Program-made: the position numbers and the translations under genes
Part shown: positions 4,901 to 7,418 of the stretch, piece by piece
Numbering within the stretch: position 1 is the first letter of the stretch
Layout: every line of letters starts with the position of its first letter
Assembly: GCA_023248915.1 (NCBI GenBank)
Contig: JAHFDQ010000315.1
Span: 1 to 7,418 of the forward strand
Source: Archangiaceae bacterium
GTDB taxonomy: Bacteria > Myxococcota > Myxococcia > Myxococcales > Myxococcaceae
DNA: 7,418 bases
Direction of reading: 5' to 3'
Notes under the pieces: model-generated
Database searches by the model: none
Seen by the model: only the letters and a program-made list of their open reading frames with translations
What the model was told of the DNA's origin: nothing

Positions 4901-7418
4901 GAAGAAGTTGCCAGAAGAGCCCGGCTGAAACTCGACCCGGATGGCGCAGGCCTGGGCCGAGTCGATCGTCGAACCGCAGTACGGGAGGCTGGAGCCACCC
5001 ATCGAGACGACGCCCGTGCCGCCCGGAAAGCCGCCGGGGTAGCTGAAGCCCGTGCCGAGCGCCTGCCCCGTCACCGCGGCGGCGTCAGCCGCGCCGATGT
5101 TCGTCACCTGGAAGACCACGGCCGTCTGGCTGCCAACCGGGCGCAGGCCGTAGGAGAAGACCAGGCCCCCGCCTCCACCACCGTTCTCGCTGATCTCGTT
5201 GATCTGCAGCAGCGCTCTGTCGACGCCGCCGCCACGCAGCGCGCGGCTGGTGCTCTGCGCGACGTCCCAGGTGAGGGACACCTGGCCAACGGTGGACACC
5301 GCCGCCGTTGGCTGGAACCACACCCGAACCGCGCAGGCCGCTCCGGGGTCGAGCGTCGAACCGCAGTAGGGCACGCGGGCCTCGTCCGAATTCGTCCCGG
5401 CGGTGGCTCCGGGGAAGCCCCCGGGGAAGCTGAATACCCCTGGGGTGGTGGCCCCCGACAGCCCGGTCGCCTGCGCTCCTCCCGAGTTGACGACCAGGAA
5501 GTCGTGCTGCACGGCCAGCCCGATGCCGATTCCGCCGAAGTCGAACTCGGGGCCGAAGCTGATGCCCCCCGTCTCACCGCTGTAGTCGTAGAGCGTGACG
5601 AGCGGTCCCGTCACGCCGTGGCCCTGAAGCGGCCGAGTCACGGTCGCGCTGGTGCCGCCGGTGTAATTGAGCTTCAGCAGGGCGCCGAACGCCGAAGGCG
5701 CGCTCGGGGTGAACGTCACCACCACCGCGCAGGTGTCCCCTGGCGCCAGCGGCGCAACTCCGCAGTCGCCCCCGGTTCCCGGGAAGGTGCCTCCTTTGAA
5801 GGTGAAGCCGACCGCCATCGGCGTGCCGGCGGTGACGGTCGTCGACGCGAGGCCGTTGTTCTTCACGAAGAACGGGTGGTCGACCGGCAGTCCCACGGCC
5901 TGGCCGCCGAAGTCGAAGTCCGACCCGTCCTGCGGCACCCCGTAGTCCGTGTAATAGTAGGGCGGGTAGTCGGTCAGCACCAACGTAGCGAGCGTGGTGC
6001 CGGTGCCCGTGACCGAGACGCCGAGGACACCCGACCCCACCCCGTCGTCGAAGGTGAGCTCCAGGTTGCCCGAGAACAGTCCGGCGCCGGGCGGGTTGAA
6101 GGCGACGACGAGGGCACAGCTCGCCCCGCCGGGAAGCTCGTCCGGACAGGTGCCTCCCTGCCCGGGGAAGGTGCCGCCCTTGAACGAGAAGCCGACGCCG
6201 ATCGGGCCCGAGCTCGCCAGCGCGGTGGCCGGGAGGTCTCCGAAGTTCGACAGCATGAAGATGTGCGTCCCAGTCGCGCTGGTCGACCAGGGGCCGAAGT
6301 CGTAGACGGGCCCCGAGTTCAAGGCGAGCGACGCGCGGGCGTTCACGGTGAGATTGACCGCGGAACCGATCGAGGCTCCCGCCGAGTTGTAGGCCAGCAC
6401 CAGGTAGGTGGTGGCGGGCGCGGCCACCGTCGGCGTGCCCGAGATGACGCAGGTGGTGGGGCTGAGCACCAGGCCGGCCGGCAGGACCGGGCCCACCAGG
6501 CAGTTGGTCACCGGGTCGCCGTTGGCGACGAGGCTGGTCGGGGTCACCGACATCGGCACCCCGACGATGCCCATCGTCCCGGTGGCGCCGCCGTAGCTCA
6601 ACGACGGCACGTCGATGACGGACAGCGTCACCAGCATGCCCGGCGACGACCCGGCCGAGTTGGTGGCAGTGACGGTGTAGGTGGCCGGCGCCGTCACCGC
6701 CGAGGGAATGCCAACGATGGCGCAGGTGGTCGGGTCGATGCTGAGCCCCGCCGGCAACGATGGCGTCGCCAGGCACATGGTGATGGCGGCGCCGTTCGCG
6801 GACAGGGTGGTGGGCGGCACCGACATCGCCGACCCCACGTGGCCCACCGTGCCGGTCGCCCCAGCGAAGCTCAAGCTGGGCGCGATCGCGTTCACGGTGA
6901 GCAACAGGACCGCGTTGGTCGAAATGCCCGCCGAGTTGGTCGCGGCGAGAATGAAGAGGCCTGCAGTGACCGAGGCCAGGGGGCTGCCCGTGATGACGCA
7001 GGTGTTCGCGTCGACGACGAGCCCAGTCGGCAGCGGCGTTGTCGGCGGGCGGATGCCGCAACCCGTGACCGGTGCGCCGTTCGCCACCAGCGCCGTGGGG
7101 CTGATGCTCATCGGCGTCTCGACGGTGCCGACGGTGCCCGAGGCGCCCACGTAGCTCAGCGTGGGTGCCTTGGCGCCCACCGACAGAGTCACCGTGGCGT
7201 CGGTGAAGCCCGCCAGGTTAGTCGCCCGGATGGTGAACGAGGTCGAGGCGATGACTGCCGTCGGAGCGCCCGAGATGACGCAGGTGGCGCTGTTGACGGA
7301 CAGGCCCACGGGCAGAGGGGAGGTCGCGACGCAAGCGGTCACCGAGGCGCCGTTCGGAATAAGCGTCGTCGGGGTCACCGACATGAAGGTGCCGTAGGTG
7401 CCGGCGCCGCCGGTCGCT
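1913..7418 (-). CDS. Giant secreted repeat protein: He_PIG-like Ig repeats plus eleven choice-of-anchor-D/ASH repeats (5'-truncated by window edge)
   Basis: At least 1,834 codons without a stop, running off the right edge. The Met at 7384 (residue 1 in this annotation) is not a start: it aligns with Met in the same place of the next three repeats (M92, M187, M278, in a P/A-M-S-[VI]-x-P-T motif), and the frame upstream continues repeat-like sequence (GATGGAGTYGTF). Domains in order: four He_PIG-like Ig repeats (to residue 349), then eleven ASH/HYDIN-like repeats starting near residues 350, 467, 595, 724, 859, 998, 1137, 1277, 1419, 1557 and 1683. The ASH core recurs as (F/H)DFG ... N-x-G ... 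G-F-x-F/Y ... FPGG ... C ... C-(A/V)-(I/V)-x-V. Composition is rich in Gly, Thr, Ser, Ala and Val and poor in Lys, as in exported adhesin-like proteins. All 44 cysteines fall in even sets per domain. The C-terminus (REINGRTN) ends right after the last repeat, with no LPXTG, membrane helix or recognisable sorting domain. The signal peptide, if any, is outside the window. Surface fibre or adhesin is the likely role; ligand unknown. An enzymatic role is not indicated. Confidence 0.95.
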   Translation of the reverse strand, partial: ATGGAGTYGTFMSVTPTTLIPNGASVTACVATSPLPVGLSVNSATCVISGAPTAVIASTSFTIRATNLAGFTDATVTLSVGAKAPTLSYVGASGTVGTVETPMSISPTALVANGAPVTGCGIRPPTTPLPTGLVVDANTCVITGSPLASVTAGLFILAATNSAGISTNAVLLLTVNAIAPSLSFAGATGTVGHVGSAMSVPPTTLSANGAAITMCLATPSLPAGLSIDPTTCAIVGIPSAVTAPATYTVTATNSAGSSPGMLVTLSVIDVPSLSYGGATGTMGIVGVPMSVTPTSLVANGDPVTNCLVGPVLPAGLVLSPTTCVISGTPTVAAPATTYLVLAYNSAGASIGSAVNLTVNARASLALNSGPVYDFGPWSTSATGTHIFMLSNFGDLPATALASSGPIGVGFSFKGGTFPGQGGTCPDELPGGASCALVVAFNPPGAGLFSGNLELTFDDGVGSGVLGVSVTGTGTTLATLVLTDYPPYYYTDYGVPQDGSDFDFGGQAVGLPVDHPFFVKNNGLASTTVTAGTPMAVGFTFKGGTFPGTGGDCGVAPLAPGDTCAVVVTFTPSAPSAFGALLKLNYTGGTSATVTRPLQGHGVTGPLVTLYDYSGETGGISFGPEFDFGGIGIGLAVQHDFLVVNSGGAQATGLSGATTPGVFSFPGGFPGATAGTNSDEARVPYCGSTLDPGAACAVRVWFQPTAAVSTVGQVSLTWDVAQSTSRALRGGGVDRALLQINEISENGGGGGGLVFSYGLRPVGSQTAVVFQVTNIGAADAAAVTGQALGTGFSYPGGFPGGTGVVSMGGSSLPYCGSTIDSAQACAIRVEFQPGSSGNFFTNISLAYLDNGPSGSPRVATRSISGDGTTLAIVAMTDCDKCGGSGKGGGTPTHDFGWVPVGSTTDQYFFLANSGAQPATLSNGGVTGSAFSYPGGYPGGPAGSTVNVWGNNYTYCPASGQPLAVDSMCVIRVVYTASASAQDVGTVKVNLTGATAAFVSFNLVGTPTSDAIVRLTECPGCGGGGGPGVPTHDFGPVASPSTRTAWFFLQNSGSGDATIDSATVSGSAFSFFLGPFPGGPPGQQVNIWGSNYQLCPAVGGVLAGNSICVIEVKYTATGSVDQAGSLDLTLSGATQASFSYGLVGHPTSLAIVQMADCPWCGGGGGGGTPIHDFGLTATGASVAQLFLLRNDGFGTATLDSATMTGQAFSFGGSSTFPGGTPGSTINYQGSTFNFCPAEGGTLLGGESCVFEVAYAASGTVPQSGNVTVQLSGATQPSVSYNLMGTPTDLAIVSMTECSNCGNTSGSGGPGNPTHSFGVIGAGTVNQVFLFVTNTGAQAATVTAAGATGTGYGFAGAGFPGGPGGSSVNVWGQNYNYCPVLPAALPMNSTCVVQVVYTASGNSPQNGSVSLTLTGAVQPSVGYDFTAEPTTLAIVRVAECPNCGGSGPGSPAHDFGTVASPSTNDLFLFVTNSGTGSATLDDLGITGAGFAYTSGTYPGGAPLGSVNVYGQNYLFCPATGQALPGGTTCVIEVTYTASGTGSAGGNMDITLTGATTPSLHYDFFAQPTTDAIVDIMDCPFCGTPWNDFDFGTAGTPLDMAFVVRNRGVAAAGLTDAGTLLAPFSYATGAFPGGSGTINLQGSPIPFCTASLPANSSCAVKVRYSAASSGNGALSIALTGASTPMVTRVLKGTKTTRALLTVAETNDVFACTALGCWPADFGQVNSGTTVARTFIVTNRGAVATTALGPSGAGLPPEFGFGASGSQAFPGGSGTIGAFGSTFSFCSAVLAAGAQCAIQLNFHPTSSGGNFGGMVDLAYSDATGSVVPNAAREINGRTN
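1916..2338 (-). repeat. Terminal ASH repeat 11 (variant CxxxxC)
   Basis: The last repeat starts ALLTVAE (residue 1683). In place of CxxC it has CTALGC (C1696 and C1701), then WPADFG, a TNRG strand, FPGG, and FCSAVLAAGAQC as the second cysteine pair. The protein ends about 40 residues later with REINGRTN. It is the most divergent of the four-cysteine copies and caps the array. No separate C-terminal anchoring or sorting domain follows. Confidence 0.85.
2339..4810 (-). repeat. ASH repeats 5-10 carrying a periodic acidic-CxxC motif (four-cysteine type)
   Basis: Six repeats at about 4810-4394, 4393-3977, 3976-3557, 3556-3131, 3130-2717 and 2716-2339. Each opens A-I-V-x-(variable)3-(D/E)-C-x-x-C-G: DCDKC (C866), ECPGC (C1005), DCPWC (C1144), ECSNC (C1284), ECPNC (C1426) and DCPFC (C1564). 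Spacing between first cysteines is 139, 139, 140, 142 and 138 residues. Repeats 5-9 continue with a Gly-rich loop and P-x-H-(D/S)-F-G, and have a W/Y/Q-G-x-(N/T) strand leading to a second cysteine pair spaced 13 residues (C-P-x11-C). Repeat 10 lacks the Gly loop and the His and has the shorter 10-residue spacing. The reading frame is continuous across all copies. Confidence 0.92.
4811..6337 (-). repeat. ASH/choice-of-anchor-D repeats 1-4 (two-cysteine type)
   Basis: Four repeats at about 6337-5987, 5986-5603, 5602-5216 and 5215-4811. Each has DFG or its equivalent (FSYG in repeat 4), a strand ending in N-x-G, a G-F-x-F-like strand (GVFSF in repeat 3), FPG, and one cysteine pair spaced 10-11 residues apart (for example CGSTLDPGAAC in repeat 3, CGSTIDSAQAC in repeat 4), followed by A-(V/I/L)-x-V-x-F-x-P. 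This is the usual bacterial ASH/choice-of-anchor-D pattern. The connecting hairpin before each DFG varies strongly: a tyrosine cluster in repeat 2 (residues 473-481), DYSGETGG in repeat 3, and NGGGGGG without cysteine in repeat 4. Confidence 0.88.
6338..7418 (-). repeat. Four tandem He_PIG-like Ig repeats within the giant protein
   Basis: Repeat boundaries on the minus strand are about 7418-7172 (incomplete), 7171-6887, 6886-6614 and 6613-6338, each about 91-95 residues. The consensus is P-(S/T)-L-S-(Y/F)-x-G-A-(T/S)-G-T then M-S-(V/I)-x-P-T-x-L-x-x-N-G, V/I-T-x-C, P-L-P-x-G-L, T-C-x-I-x-G-x-P, and (T/N)-x-A-G near the end. The LPxGL...GxP...ATNSAG pattern is that of the 'putative Ig' (He_PIG) family of bacterial surface proteins. 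In this array a cysteine stands where the common form has TG in T-G-x-I-x-G-T-P, and a second cysteine sits 17 residues before it (20 in the second repeat): C18/C35, C109/C129, C204/C221, C295/C312. More copies may lie beyond the right edge. Confidence 0.9.

Noticed and set aside
5574..7061. Long minus-strand ORF of 495 codons in another frame.
   Set aside because: It overlaps the giant gene and encodes an Arg/His/Gly-rich, domain-free sequence typical of frame shadows in GC-rich DNA.

Overview
The window is GC-rich (roughly two thirds G+C by eye) with strong third-position G/C bias. The protein families present are a FecR-domain membrane protein with a C-terminal Ig-like fold, a giant secreted protein built from He_PIG-type and 'choice-of-anchor D'/ASH repeats, and a GSU2403-like nucleotidyltransferase. 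Together they suggest a Myxococcota or related deltaproteobacterial-type genome. This is inference; no marker gene settles the taxonomy. No mobile elements, CRISPR array, rRNA or tRNA genes were seen.

Layout: positions 16-861 (+) hold a nucleotidyltransferase-fold protein whose frame stays open to the left edge. It converges on a minus-strand pair with a 34-base gap. The minus-strand pair, in transcription order, is (i) a giant gene entering from the right edge and ending at 1913, at least 1,834 codons with its start outside the window, and (ii) after a 99-base spacer, a 305-residue FecR-domain single-pass membrane protein (1813 down to 896). The spacer contains a G-tract cluster fitting the G-quadruplex consensus on the coding strand, a 12-base perfect palindrome and a modest ribosome binding site. 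No convincing terminator lies between the two genes, so co-transcription is plausible.

The giant protein is the interesting part. Its visible portion is a string of 15 beta-sandwich repeats: four He_PIG-like Ig repeats (about 92 residues each), then eleven ASH/choice-of-anchor-D repeats (about 115-142 residues each). Every repeat holds an even number of cysteines: two in each Ig repeat, two in ASH repeats 1-4, four in ASH repeats 5-11; 44 in all. ASH repeats 5-10 begin with an acidic-Cys-x-x-Cys motif at a near-constant 138-142-residue period. In repeats 5-9 it is followed by a glycine-rich loop and a Pro-x-His-(Asp/Ser)-Phe-Gly motif. This CxxC-Gly-loop-His decoration is not part of the usual ASH domain as I know it and is the best candidate here for something undescribed, perhaps a disulfide- or metal-bearing extracellular fibre.

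Working model (inference): the giant protein is an extracellular or cell-surface repeat fibre, and the FecR/Ig protein is its membrane-anchored envelope partner made from the same transcript. The convergent nucleotidyltransferase is probably unrelated to them.
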